Of a stretch of DNA of 64,000 nt, positions 22,591 to 30,921 are shown in pieces. The stretch is from positions 1-64,000 of the forward strand of contig JAJZWA010000001.1 of assembly GCA_021846965.1 (NCBI GenBank), in the 5' to 3' direction. The position numbers and the translations under genes were made by a program. This DNA is from Pseudomonadota bacterium. GTDB taxonomy: Bacteria; Pseudomonadota; Gammaproteobacteria; Burkholderiales; Burkholderiaceae_C. Positions within the stretch are counted from its first letter, which is position 1, and every line of letters starts with the position of its first letter. The notes under the pieces are model-generated. The model worked only from the letters and a program-made list of their open reading frames with translations. It searched no databases and had not been told where the DNA came from.

Positions 22591-23040
22591 ATGAGCAGCC
22601 TGGCGCAATCCGCGGCATCTCCGTCCCCGGCCTTCGTCACGCAGCGCCTGGTGCGCTTCGGGCACTGCGACCCGGCCGGGATCGTGTTCTTTCCCCGCTA
22701 CTACGAGTTGCTCAACAGCGTGGTGGAGGATTGGTGGGAGCACCTGGGCCTGCCGTGGTCCGGGCTCATCGGCCAGCGCCGCATCGGCATGCCCACGGCG
22801 CAGCTCGACGCAAGTTTCGTGGCGCCGTCGCGCCTGGGCGAGCAACTGCGCTTCGAGCTGAGCGTGGCCCGCCTGGGCCGCAGCTCGCTGCAGCTCGAGC
22901 ACCAGGTCCTGGGCCCCGACGCCAGCCTGCGCGTGCGCTTTGCGCAACGCATCGTCGCGACCTCGCTGGACACCCATCGCCCCATCGCCTGGCCCGAGGA
23001 CCTGCGGGCGGCCATCCAAGGTTTCAAGGAGAAGGCATGA
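22591..23040 (+). CDS. Hotdog-fold acyl-CoA thioesterase (4-hydroxybenzoyl-CoA thioesterase type)
   Basis: Single hotdog domain of 149 residues. The signature FGHCDPAGIVFFPRYYEL contains the catalytic Asp27, equivalent to the Asp nucleophile of the Pseudomonas 4-hydroxybenzoyl-CoA thioesterase. It is 12 bases after gcdH and overlaps the next start by ATGA. In an operon working on CoA thioesters it may recycle CoA from dead-end aromatic esters or release the last free acid. Substrate not determined. Confidence 0.88.
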   Translation: MSSLAQSAASPSPAFVTQRLVRFGHCDPAGIVFFPRYYELLNSVVEDWWEHLGLPWSGLIGQRRIGMPTAQLDASFVAPSRLGEQLRFELSVARLGRSSLQLEHQVLGPDASLRVRFAQRIVATSLDTHRPIAWPEDLRAAIQGFKEKA

Positions 23041-23435
23041 GCCTGAAGACCATCCAGCCCGAGGGCTGGGCCCCGCCCAGGGGCTACGCCAACGGCATCG
23101 AGGCGCGAGGGCGCCAGCTGTTCGTGGGCGGGCAGATCGGCTGGAACCCGCAGGGCGTGTTCGAGACCGACGACCTGGTCGAGCAGACCCGCCAGGCCCT
23201 GCGCAACTGCGTCGAGGTGGTGCGCGCCGCCGGCGGCGAGCCCGCGCACATCGTGCGCATGACCTGGTACCTCAAGGACAAGCGCGAGTACCAGGCGCGC
23301 CTGAAGGAGATCGGACAGGCCTACCGGGACGAGATCGGGCGCCACTATCCGGCCATGAGCGCGATCCAGGTGGCCGACCTGGTGGAAGACCGCGCCAAGG
23401 TGGAGATCGAGGTCACCGCGGTGTTGCCGGACTGA
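23037..23435 (+). CDS. Rid (YjgF/YER057c) family protein lacking the deaminase arginine
   Basis: Small trimer-forming Rid-fold protein of 132 residues, last gene of the aromatic operon. It overlaps the thioesterase by ATGA. The fold is clear from LFVGGQIGWNPQG, QTRQALRNCVEVVRAAGGEPAHIVRMTWYLKD and VEIEVTAVLPD. RidA proper hydrolyses imines and enamines with an Arg in a FPARS-type segment; here the matching segment is YPAMS, with Met107 in that place. It therefore belongs to a Rid subgroup without the archetypal residue, and classical imine deaminase activity should not be assumed. Its location still suggests a role in handling the nitrogen-bearing ring intermediate. Confidence 0.88.
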   Translation: MSLKTIQPEGWAPPRGYANGIEARGRQLFVGGQIGWNPQGVFETDDLVEQTRQALRNCVEVVRAAGGEPAHIVRMTWYLKDKREYQARLKEIGQAYRDEIGRHYPAMSAIQVADLVEDRAKVEIEVTAVLPD

Positions 23436-23445
23436 GGCCCGCTGC

Positions 23446-24627
23446 TCAGGGCGGGTGTCCTTGCCGCGCCTGCGTGGACTGGCGCTCGCCGGTGTTGCGA
23501 AGCCCTGCGCTTGCGATCAGGAGCGCGAACACGGTGCAGACCGTCACCGTCGAGGCCAGGCGCGTGAGGGGCGGCAGCGCAAGCACGGACCCGAGCAGCA
23601 CGATGACCCCCGAGCCCGCGCCCTGCAGGAAGCCCAGGCAGGCGGAGGCATCGACGCGCTCCGGTCCCGGCATGTCGATGGCCAGAGCGTGGAGCACGGG
23701 AAGCAGGGTGCAGCAGGCCAGGGCAGCGAGGGCGCAGCCGCCCACGAACATCAGGGGGTCGGGAGCCATGGCGCTGAGCATCAGGGCCACGGCCGCCCCG
23801 CATTGAAGGAGCAGGCCGAGCCGGATCCGCGCCTGGTCGCTCATCGCGTGCGTCAAGGCGCTTCCCGCCTGAAAGCCCGCGAACGTGAGCAGGGCCAAGC
23901 CGGACAAGGTCTTCTCGAGCTGGGGAGGTGTCATGCGCAAGGGCCCGAGCAGGATCGCGGGCTTTGCCAGGGCGACGGCCGTGAAGCTGCCTTGCATCAA
24001 CATCAGCAGCAGAGCAGGAACGAGGATATCGCGCTCGCGCGCGATGGAGCGGGCTCGCTGCCCGGAGCTTCGTGGGCGGCTCTCGACAGGGTGCCTCCGA
24101 AGGCAGACGGGAGCGATGGAAGCCAGCACCGCCAGGCAAATCCCCAGGAACGGCATACGCCAGTCAAAGGCCCTCGCCGCCGGGATGATCACGAACGGCA
24201 GGATGATCTCGAAACCCTCGAGGGCCGCGTACAGTCGACCGATCGCACGCTGGTAGCCGGCATGGTCCAGGACGTTGCGCAGCATGGCGCGCGCCGCCAC
24301 GGAGCCAGGGGCGTTCACCAGGAACATCGCCACCAGCAGCGGCAAGGCCCCACCGGAACGGGGCAGGCAGGCGACGATCAACCCCAGGCTCACCAGGCAG
24401 GCGGACGAGATGATCATGCCCGCGCGCAATCCGATGCGCCGCAACCACGGTGCCGCCCCCAGCTGCGCCACGGCGAAGCCGGTGATTCCCATGGCAATCG
24501 CGGCTTGCACCGCTGCATCCGTTCGCCCCGTCTGCGTGGCGAGGAACGGCGCGAGCGGAACCAGCGCATCGAACAGCACCCCGCAGGCCGCCATGCGCAG
24601 CAGGGGCCCGAGGATGTCGCCACGCAT
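23446..24627 (-). CDS. Major facilitator superfamily transporter
   Basis: Inner-membrane transporter of 393 residues with about twelve hydrophobic segments, such as MAACGVLFDALVPLAPFL and LALLTFAGFQAGSALTHAM. The central cytoplasmic loop around residues 185-205 is basic (RRHPVESRPRSSGQRARS). It reads towards the end of the aromatic operon (convergent, 10 bases apart). The N-terminal half resembles drug-resistance type carriers, but I cannot assign a substrate. Start ATG 24627. Confidence 0.8.
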   Translation of the reverse strand: MRGDILGPLLRMAACGVLFDALVPLAPFLATQTGRTDAAVQAAIAMGITGFAVAQLGAAPWLRRIGLRAGMIISSACLVSLGLIVACLPRSGGALPLLVAMFLVNAPGSVAARAMLRNVLDHAGYQRAIGRLYAALEGFEIILPFVIIPAARAFDWRMPFLGICLAVLASIAPVCLRRHPVESRPRSSGQRARSIARERDILVPALLLMLMQGSFTAVALAKPAILLGPLRMTPPQLEKTLSGLALLTFAGFQAGSALTHAMSDQARIRLGLLLQCGAAVALMLSAMAPDPLMFVGGCALAALACCTLLPVLHALAIDMPGPERVDASACLGFLQGAGSGVIVLLGSVLALPPLTRLASTVTVCTVFALLIASAGLRNTGERQSTQARQGHPP

Positions 24628-24870
24628 CGCTCACCCGTCCCAGCAGCCCGAACATCTTGGGAACATGCACCCACGGTAGCCCTCGGCCCAGGACTGTTGC
24701 AAGGAATTCTGGAAGGTTGACAAGGGCTTGGGGACTCGAGCAGGTGCCCAAGCCAGCGGCTGCCCAGGAGCCGCTTCTCGCTCAGGCCACTCCTCCAGCG
24801 CAGCACCGCCTGCGCCCGAGGCGCAACGCATCTAAGATCGCGAACATTTCGCGCCCAAGCGGAGCTCGCC

Positions 24871-26097
24871 TTGACCCAGACCCCTCGCCGCAGCGCCGGG
24901 CAGGACAACGACATCGCGGCCCTGGCCCTGCTGTGGCTGGTGGGCGCCTGCCTGCGCCTGAGCATCCTGGCGGTGCCCCCGCTGATGCCCCTGCTGCACG
25001 CGAGCCTGGGGCTGAACGAAGGCCAGGTCGGGCTGCTGTCCTCGCTGCCTTCGCTGATGTTCGCGATGGCGGCCATTCCCGGCGCCTTCCTGGTGGCGCG
25101 CCTGGGCATCGGCTCCACGCTGCTCATCGGACTGTTGCTCAACGCGGCGGCCTCGGCCGCGCGCGGCCTGGTGCCGCAGGTCGACTTCCTGTACGCGACC
25201 ACGGCGCTGATGGCCGCCGGAGTGGCCGTCACCCAGCCTGCCCTGCCCCCGCTGGTGCGCAACCGCTTTCCCCGGCGCATCGGCTTCGCCACCGCGGTGT
25301 ACACCAACGGCCTGCTGGTGGGCGAGATCCTCTCCGCCTCGCTGACCCGTCCCCTGGTGCTACCCCTGGTGGGGGGGCACTGGCGTGGGGCGGTGGCGGT
25401 GTGGGCGGTCCCGGTGCTGGCCACCGCGCTGCTGGTGATGGCCTTCGGGCGCCATCTGGTGCCCAGGGGGCGGCCTGCGGCCGACGCGCGCCAGTGGATC
25501 CCCGACTGGAGACACCCGTTGATCTGGCGCCTGGGCTTCCTGCTGGGCGGGGTCAACGCCATGTATTTCGTGGCCAACGCCTTCCTGCCCGATTTCGCCA
25601 CCGCCGCCGGGCACCCGGAACTCATCGAAAGCGCCCTGACCGCGCTGAACGTGGCGCAGCTTCCCGCCTCCTTCCTGATGCTGGCGCTGGCCGGGCGCAT
25701 GGCCACCCAGCGCTGGGCCTACGTGGCCACGGCCTCGCTGTCGCTGCTCAGCGTGCTGGGCATCATCGCCTCCCGCGGCGAGGGCATGGTGCTGTGGTGC
25801 GCGGTGCTGGGTTTTTCCAACTCCATCACCCTGATCCTGGCCTTCGCGCTGCCCTCGCTGCTGTGCGCGCCGGCGGACGTTCCGCGTACCTCGGCCGGCA
25901 TGTTCACCATCAGCTACGGCTGGGCCATGGCGGTGTCCATCTTCAGCGGCCAGTTGTGGGACTGGACCCGCTCCTCGCTCAGCGGCATCGCCCCGCTGGC
26001 CCTGTGCGCGGTGGTCACCGCCGTGCTCGCCGGCACTCTGAGCCTGGCTGGGCATGCGGAGCGGGCCGCGCCTGCAGCGCCGGTCACTCCCGACTAG
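24871..26097 (+). CDS. MFS transporter, CynX/NimT-like
   Basis: Twelve-helix major facilitator protein of 408 residues. It begins at TTG 24871 with GGAG six bases upstream; no ATG or GTG fits better before the first helix. The layout (LRLSILAVPPLMPLLHASLGLNEGQVGLLSSLPSLMFAMAAIPGAFLVARLG) is typical of the cyanate/nitroimidazole transporter group. It is the first of three same-strand MFS genes. Its proximity to two aromatic-acid pathways makes uptake or efflux of an aromatic acid plausible, but that is not shown. Confidence 0.82.
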   Translation: MTQTPRRSAGQDNDIAALALLWLVGACLRLSILAVPPLMPLLHASLGLNEGQVGLLSSLPSLMFAMAAIPGAFLVARLGIGSTLLIGLLLNAAASAARGLVPQVDFLYATTALMAAGVAVTQPALPPLVRNRFPRRIGFATAVYTNGLLVGEILSASLTRPLVLPLVGGHWRGAVAVWAVPVLATALLVMAFGRHLVPRGRPAADARQWIPDWRHPLIWRLGFLLGGVNAMYFVANAFLPDFATAAGHPELIESALTALNVAQLPASFLMLALAGRMATQRWAYVATASLSLLSVLGIIASRGEGMVLWCAVLGFSNSITLILAFALPSLLCAPADVPRTSAGMFTISYGWAMAVSIFSGQLWDWTRSSLSGIAPLALCAVVTAVLAGTLSLAGHAERAAPAAPVTPD

Positions 26098-26183
26098 CAT
26101 TTCGCTGTTCGCGGACGTCCGTCCGTGCTCCGCCGCCGCGCCGCCGCGCGGCCCCCGCACTCGCCCCGAAGGACTCCCCGCCC

Positions 26184-27485
26184 ATGCTCGCCGCCCGTCT
26201 TGCCGCCCGCCTGCAGCGCCGGGGGATCCATTACGCCTGGGCCGTGGCGGCCATCACCTTCGTGGCCATGCTGGTGACCTCGGCCGCGCTGGGCATGCCG
26301 GGCGTGCTGCTGCAACCCATGTCGCGCGAGTTCGGCTGGAGCACCGCGGAGCTCTCGGGCGTGTTCGCCACCCGCTTCGCGCTGTACGGCCTGCTGGGGC
26401 CCTTCGCCGCCGTGGTGCTGCTGCGCTACGGGGTGGCCCGGGTGGTGGGCTTCGCCGCCGCGCTGATCGCCGCCTGCCTGGTGCTGGGCACGCGCATGCA
26501 CGGCATCGGGCAGGCCTTCGCGCTGTGGGGCCTGGGGCTGGGCGTGGGTTCGGGCCTGACCGCCATGGTGCTGGGCGCCACCGTGGTCAACCGCTGGTTC
26601 GTGCAGCGCCGGGGCCTGGTCATGGGTCTGCTGGCGGCCAGCAGCGCCACCGGGCAATTGCTGTTCCTGCCCCTGGCGGCCTGGCTGGTCGAGCACCATG
26701 GCTGGCGCACGGCGCTGTTTCCGGTGGCCGCCGCCGCCATCGGGGTCTCGGTGCTGGCGCTGCTGTTCGTGGCCTCCAGCCCCGAGGCCGTGGGCCTGCG
26801 GCCCTACGGCGCGGCGCCCTCGGCGGCACCGCCCGTGGCGCCGCAGCGCGCCGACTGGGGCCTGCCCTTCCGCACCCTGGCCGAGGCGGTGCGCGTGCCC
26901 ACCTTCTGGATCCTCGCCGCCACCTTCTTCGTCTGCGGCCTGAGCACCAACGGCCTGGTGCAGACCCATTTCATCTCCCTGTGCGGCGACCACGGCCTGG
27001 GGCCGGTTCCGGCGGCTTCGGTGCTGTCCATGATGGGCGCCTGCGATCTCGTGGGCACCACGCTGTCGGGCTACCTGTCGGACCGCTTCGACAACCGCAA
27101 GCTGCTGTTCTGCTACTACGGGCTGCGCGGGCTGTCGCTGCTGTGGCTGCCTTATCTGGAGTTCACCCTGTCGGGCCTGGGCCTGTTCGCGGTGTTCTAC
27201 GGCCTGGACTGGATCGCCACGGTGCCGCCGACGGTGAAGCTCGCCGGCGCGCGCTTCGGCCCGGAACGCGCGGGCCTGATCTTCGGCTGGGTGTTCGCCG
27301 CGCACCAGCTGGGCGCCGCCACCGCCGCCTACGGCGCCGGGCTGATGCGCACGCTGCTGCACACCTACTCGCCCTCGCTGTTCATCGCCGGCGTCGCCTG
27401 CCTGGGCGCGGCGCTGGCCATCCTGCTGGTGCGCGCGCGCCCCGCGCTGCCGGCCGTCGTCGCGCCCCAAGCCGCGCGCTCGTGA
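26184..27485 (+). CDS. MFS transporter, monocarboxylate/oxalate-formate antiporter-like
   Basis: Major facilitator protein of 433 residues. Sequences such as MSREFGWSTAELSGVFATRFALYGLLGPFAAVVLLRYG, GLGLGVGSGLTAMVLGATVVNRWF and SGYLSDRFDNRKLLFCYYGLRGLSLL fit the oxalate/formate antiporter and monocarboxylate branch. ATG 26184 has AAGGA upstream. Its stop overlaps the GTG start of the next transporter (GTGA), so the two are translated together. An organic-acid substrate is likely by family. Confidence 0.82.
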   Translation: MLAARLAARLQRRGIHYAWAVAAITFVAMLVTSAALGMPGVLLQPMSREFGWSTAELSGVFATRFALYGLLGPFAAVVLLRYGVARVVGFAAALIAACLVLGTRMHGIGQAFALWGLGLGVGSGLTAMVLGATVVNRWFVQRRGLVMGLLAASSATGQLLFLPLAAWLVEHHGWRTALFPVAAAAIGVSVLALLFVASSPEAVGLRPYGAAPSAAPPVAPQRADWGLPFRTLAEAVRVPTFWILAATFFVCGLSTNGLVQTHFISLCGDHGLGPVPAASVLSMMGACDLVGTTLSGYLSDRFDNRKLLFCYYGLRGLSLLWLPYLEFTLSGLGLFAVFYGLDWIATVPPTVKLAGARFGPERAGLIFGWVFAAHQLGAATAAYGAGLMRTLLHTYSPSLFIAGVACLGAALAILLVRARPALPAVVAPQAARS

Positions 27486-28891
27486 ACCCTGCCGAGTCCC
27501 TGCTCACGCGCCAGCGCGGCCTCGGCGCGGTGGCGCTGCTGGTGGCGGGCACCTTTTTCATGGAGAACCTGGACGCCACGGTGATCACGCCGGCGATCCC
27601 GCGCATGGCGGCCAGCTTCTCGGTGCCCCCCGTGGCGCTGAACACGGGAGTCAGTGCCTACATGCTGACCCTGGGCATGTTCATCCCTGCCAGCGGCTGG
27701 ATCGCCGATCGCTTCGGGGCGCGCCGGGTGTTCGCCTCGGCCATCGCCCTGTTCACCATCGCCTCCTGGCTGTGCGGCCACGCCAGCGGCCTGGGGGAGT
27801 TCGTGGTCATGCGCGTCCTGCAGGGCATCGGCGGCGCCTTGATGGTGCCGGTGGGCCGGCTGGTGGTGCTGCGGGTGACCCCCAAGCATCGCCTGATCCA
27901 GGCCATCGCCACGCTCACCTGGCCGGCGCTGATCGCCCCGGTCCTGGGCCCGCCGCTGGGCGGCCTGCTGGCCCAGCATGCGAGCTGGCGCTGGATCTTC
28001 TGGCTCAACCTGCCGCTGGGCCTGCTCGCGCTGGCCGCGGCGCTGCTGCTGGTGCCCGATGTGCGCGAGCCCGACCCGCAGGCCTTCGACTGGGTCGGCT
28101 TCCTGCTGTGCGCGGGCGCGCTGCTCGGCCTGCTGAGCGCAGCCGACATGCTGACCGGCCCGCGCCCCGCTCCCGGTCCCATGGTGCTGGCCGCCGCCGG
28201 CGGCCTGGCGCTGCTCGCGCTGGCCCTGCGCCATCTGTCGCGCAGCCCGCATCCCATGCTCGAGCTGTCGTCCCTGCGGGTGCCGACCTTCGCCGTGCCC
28301 CTGCGCGGCGGCTCGCTGTTCCGCATGGGCGTGAGCGCCGTGCCTTTCCTGCTGCCGCTGATGTTCCAGCTGGGCTTCGGCTACAGCGCGGTGCGCGCCG
28401 GCAGCATGCTCATGGCGGTGTTCGGCGGGAACCTGCTGATGAAACTGGGCACCACCCAGGTTTTGCAGCGCTTCGGCTTTCGCCGTGTGCTGGTGGTCAA
28501 CGGCCTGCTCAATGCCTGCGCCATCGCGGCCTGCGCCCTGCTCGGGCCGGGCATGCCCCTGGCGCTGATGGCGGGCATCCTGTTCGTGGGAGGCATGACG
28601 CGCTCGATGCAGTTCACCGCCTTCAACACCCTGGCCTTCGCCGACATCGAGCAGCGGGCGATGGCGGCGGCCAACACCCTGTTCTCGGCGGTGTTCCAGC
28701 TGGCCATGGGCCTGGGCGTGGCGCTGGGCGCGCTGGCCTGGCATGCGGGCACCCTGCTCGCGCCCCAGGCGGCACCGTCCTCGGCCTTTCGCATCGCCTT
28801 CGTGCTGGTGGCGCTGGTCTCGCTGCTCGGCGTGCGCGACAGCTTCGCGCTGCCCAGGGACGCCGGCCAGCACGTGGCGCGCGGGGCCTGA
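27482..28891 (+). CDS. MFS transporter, DHA2 (EmrB/QacA) drug-efflux type
   Basis: Membrane transporter of 469 residues and about fourteen helices. The N-terminal motif FFMENLDATVITPAIPRMAASF with motif D/C-like features, followed by GWIADRFGARRVF (motif A), VLQGIGGALMVPVGRLVVLR and APVLGPPLGGLLAQHASWRWIFWLNLPLG (motif C), is typical of proton-coupled drug exporters. The start is GTG 27482, overlapping the previous stop by four bases. No MFP partner or regulator gene lies beside it. Confidence 0.85.
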   Translation: MNPAESLLTRQRGLGAVALLVAGTFFMENLDATVITPAIPRMAASFSVPPVALNTGVSAYMLTLGMFIPASGWIADRFGARRVFASAIALFTIASWLCGHASGLGEFVVMRVLQGIGGALMVPVGRLVVLRVTPKHRLIQAIATLTWPALIAPVLGPPLGGLLAQHASWRWIFWLNLPLGLLALAAALLLVPDVREPDPQAFDWVGFLLCAGALLGLLSAADMLTGPRPAPGPMVLAAAGGLALLALALRHLSRSPHPMLELSSLRVPTFAVPLRGGSLFRMGVSAVPFLLPLMFQLGFGYSAVRAGSMLMAVFGGNLLMKLGTTQVLQRFGFRRVLVVNGLLNACAIAACALLGPGMPLALMAGILFVGGMTRSMQFTAFNTLAFADIEQRAMAAANTLFSAVFQLAMGLGVALGALAWHAGTLLAPQAAPSSAFRIAFVLVALVSLLGVRDSFALPRDAGQHVARGA

Positions 28892-28911
28892 TCCAGCGCT
28901 CCCGGCCGGCC

Positions 28912-29802
28912 TCAGGGGGCGGACCTTGGCGCGACGGTGCAGGCCGCTCGAAGCTGGGCCCGCATGGATTCCAGCAGCGCGCGCCGCCGCGCCGTGGCCG
29001 CGCGCTTGCGCGAGGCCACGGCGTCCAGGTCTCTCTCGGTGCCGCGCAGGGGAAGCAGCCAGCCCTGCGCGCCGTCGGGCAGGGCACCCAGTTCGGCGGC
29101 GAACCGGTCGTAGCTGAAGGCCAGGCGCCGGCGCTTTCGCCGGTGGCGATAGATGTGCTGGCGGTCGCCCACCAATTGCAGGTGGCAGCAGCCGGCGCAG
29201 GCGGCCAGCTCGCGCGCGGCCTCCAGCAGCAGCTCGCGCGGGCGCTCGCCGTGCATGGCACGCGTGAGCTCGCGCACATGCTCACGGCTTTCCAGTCCGT
29301 CGGGCCCCTGCAGGCAGCCGATGTGCAGGCTGTGAGCCCCCGCATGGCGGCGAAAGCCCAGCACCATGGTGTAGCAGCGCCTCGTGACGCCGCACAGATT
29401 CAGCACCCATTCGCCTTCCTTGCCGAAACGCGGGTCGTAGCCGAGTTCGATGCGCAGCTCCGGCTGCCGCGCGGCATCCAGGCGCGCGAGCACCAGGGGC
29501 TCGCGCGCCAGGCGAAGGCACAGCGTTTGCCAGCCGATGGCCGCGCACACGTCATAGTGCGCTTGCAGTGCCTCCAGGCGGGCCCAGCGATTGAATTGCG
29601 CGCACTGATAAGGCCGATGCAGGCGCTCGGTCAGTTCCGGGCGCAGCAGCACCATGCGATGCAACCAGGCCTGCCGGCGCAGATAGTCCAGCCACGAACG
29701 GTGACTCGCGCCGTACAGCACGCTGCGCACGACGAATTTCCAGCGCCGCATCGGCTGCTCGCCGTGGACGCGCCGCGAAAGCCGCAACAGCGATCGAAGC
29801 AT
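28912..29802 (-). CDS. VirK/YbjX family protein (DUF535)
   Basis: Protein of 296 residues without signal peptide or membrane helix. The DUF535 pattern is recognisable: LGYDPRFGKEGEWVLNLCGVTRRCYTMVLGFRR in the middle and HLQLVGDRQHIYRHRRKRRRLAFSYDRFAAELGA towards the C-terminus. Family members influence outer-membrane or peptide-resistance traits in enterobacteria, but no biochemical activity is known. Start ATG 29802 is preferred to the upstream in-frame start because of a GGGG-rich ribosome site and the family's usual N-terminus. Confidence 0.75.
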   Translation of the reverse strand: MLRSLLRLSRRVHGEQPMRRWKFVVRSVLYGASHRSWLDYLRRQAWLHRMVLLRPELTERLHRPYQCAQFNRWARLEALQAHYDVCAAIGWQTLCLRLAREPLVLARLDAARQPELRIELGYDPRFGKEGEWVLNLCGVTRRCYTMVLGFRRHAGAHSLHIGCLQGPDGLESREHVRELTRAMHGERPRELLLEAARELAACAGCCHLQLVGDRQHIYRHRRKRRRLAFSYDRFAAELGALPDGAQGWLLPLRGTERDLDAVASRKRAATARRRALLESMRAQLRAACTVAPRSAP

Positions 29803-30080
29803 GGGCAAGTCCCCCCGTGGCAAGGCCGCTGGACGGGGTGCCTGCCCCGCCGGCGCATCGTCCGAGGAATCTTGGCATGCTGGAAGGCGCCGCGGCGGGC
29901 GCGCACGGCGACTCACGCGGGATCCACGAAGCGCTGGCGCGTGATTGACGAGGCGGCGTCCTGCCGCTCGGCCCAGGACTGCGCGGGAGCCGCCGTATGC
30001 GAGCCCTCGTGCTCCGACCTGCGGTCTTGGCGCAACGCAGTGGACTAGGATCGCGGGATTCGATGCAGGGGAACGAGACG

Positions 30081-30611
30081 ATGGACCAAGTCGAGATCGT
30101 GCGTTGCAGCCTCGAGCGGCACGCGGCAGCGATCCTGGACATTTTCAACGAGGCGATCGCGCACTCGACCGCGCTGTACGACTACAAGGCGCGCGAGCCG
30201 CAGAGCATGGTCGCCTGGTTCGAGGCCAAGCAGCGGGGGAGCTTTCCGGTGATCGGCGTCGAGGACGCCGCGGGGACGCTGCTGGCCTTCGGCAGCTACG
30301 GCAGCTTCCGCGCCTGGCCGGCCTACAAGTACACGGTGGAACACTCGGTGTACGTGCACAGGGACCACCGCGGCCGCGGGCTCGGGCGCCTCGTCATGCA
30401 GCGCCTGATCGAGGCCGCGCGCGAACAGGGGCTGCACGCGATGATCGGCGGTATCGACGCCGCCAACGCCGGCAGCATCGCCCTGCACACCAGCCTGGGC
30501 TTCCGCCACGTGGGCACGCTGCCCCAGGTGGGTTTCAAGTTCGGCCGCTGGCTGGACCTGGCCTTCTACGAACTGCTGCTGGATACTCCGCTGGCGCCGG
30601 TGGACGGCTGA
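30081..30611 (+). CDS. GNAT N-acetyltransferase, phosphinothricin-acetyltransferase-like
   Basis: Cytoplasmic acetyl-CoA-dependent N-acetyltransferase of 176 residues. The acetyl-CoA loop HRGRGLGRLVMQRLIEAA is clear, with VEHSVYVHRDHRG before it and IALHTSLGFRHVGTLPQVGFKFGRWLDLAFYEL after it, the latter typical of the Pat/Bar branch that acetylates glutamate-analogue amino acids. ATG 30081 has AGGGGA eight bases upstream; ATG 30063 is possible. Confidence 0.88.
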   Translation: MDQVEIVRCSLERHAAAILDIFNEAIAHSTALYDYKAREPQSMVAWFEAKQRGSFPVIGVEDAAGTLLAFGSYGSFRAWPAYKYTVEHSVYVHRDHRGRGLGRLVMQRLIEAAREQGLHAMIGGIDAANAGSIALHTSLGFRHVGTLPQVGFKFGRWLDLAFYELLLDTPLAPVDG

Positions 30612-30921
30612 GGCCGCCGCGACAAGGGCCTTGCGCACCGCCGCGGCCCCCGCTCGTTGCGCCCGCCACTGGACGACCGTGCTGGCATCCGCCGGGCACG
30701 GAATCCACGGCATTCCGGAAGATCGATAGGGAATTGTTGTTTCCGCGCAATCGAGCATACCCCTAGGGGTTGTGCTCGAATTTTGGTGCCGGTCAAATTC
30801 AGAAACCCGAATCCGGCATATGGTTGAGCCTGAGGATCGCGCGGTCCCCAGCGAGCCAAGGGTCGCCCTGGCCGGCGCCCGCGCGCCTGAACACCCTTCG
30901 ATGCGGCTCCGGGAGCGTGCA
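30612..30921. other. Intergenic region upstream of cydA
   Basis: This 310-base stretch contains no convincing gene. It holds the large compound dyad described separately at 30751-30779, directly followed by ATTTTGG. A second inverted repeat has arms GAATTT and AAATTC at 30778-30783 and 30795-30800. It probably contains the cyd promoter and possibly the end of the upstream acetyltransferase transcript. I see no canonical FNR box. Confidence 0.5.
30751..30779. promoter_or_regulatory. Compound dyad (operator or terminator) upstream of cydA
   Basis: Outer arms TCGAGCA and TGCTCGA are perfect complements and enclose the perfect palindrome CCCCTAGGGG. The inner core resembles the C-tract/TA/G-tract operators of CsoR/RcnR-type repressors. 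The trailing ATTTT would also suit a weak terminator for the upstream gene. It lies about 140 bases from the cydA start. Confidence 0.5.

Noticed and set aside
24717-24722. TTGACA as a -35 box for the transporter genes
   Set aside because: No -10 element stands at the right spacing, so a promoter call is not justified.
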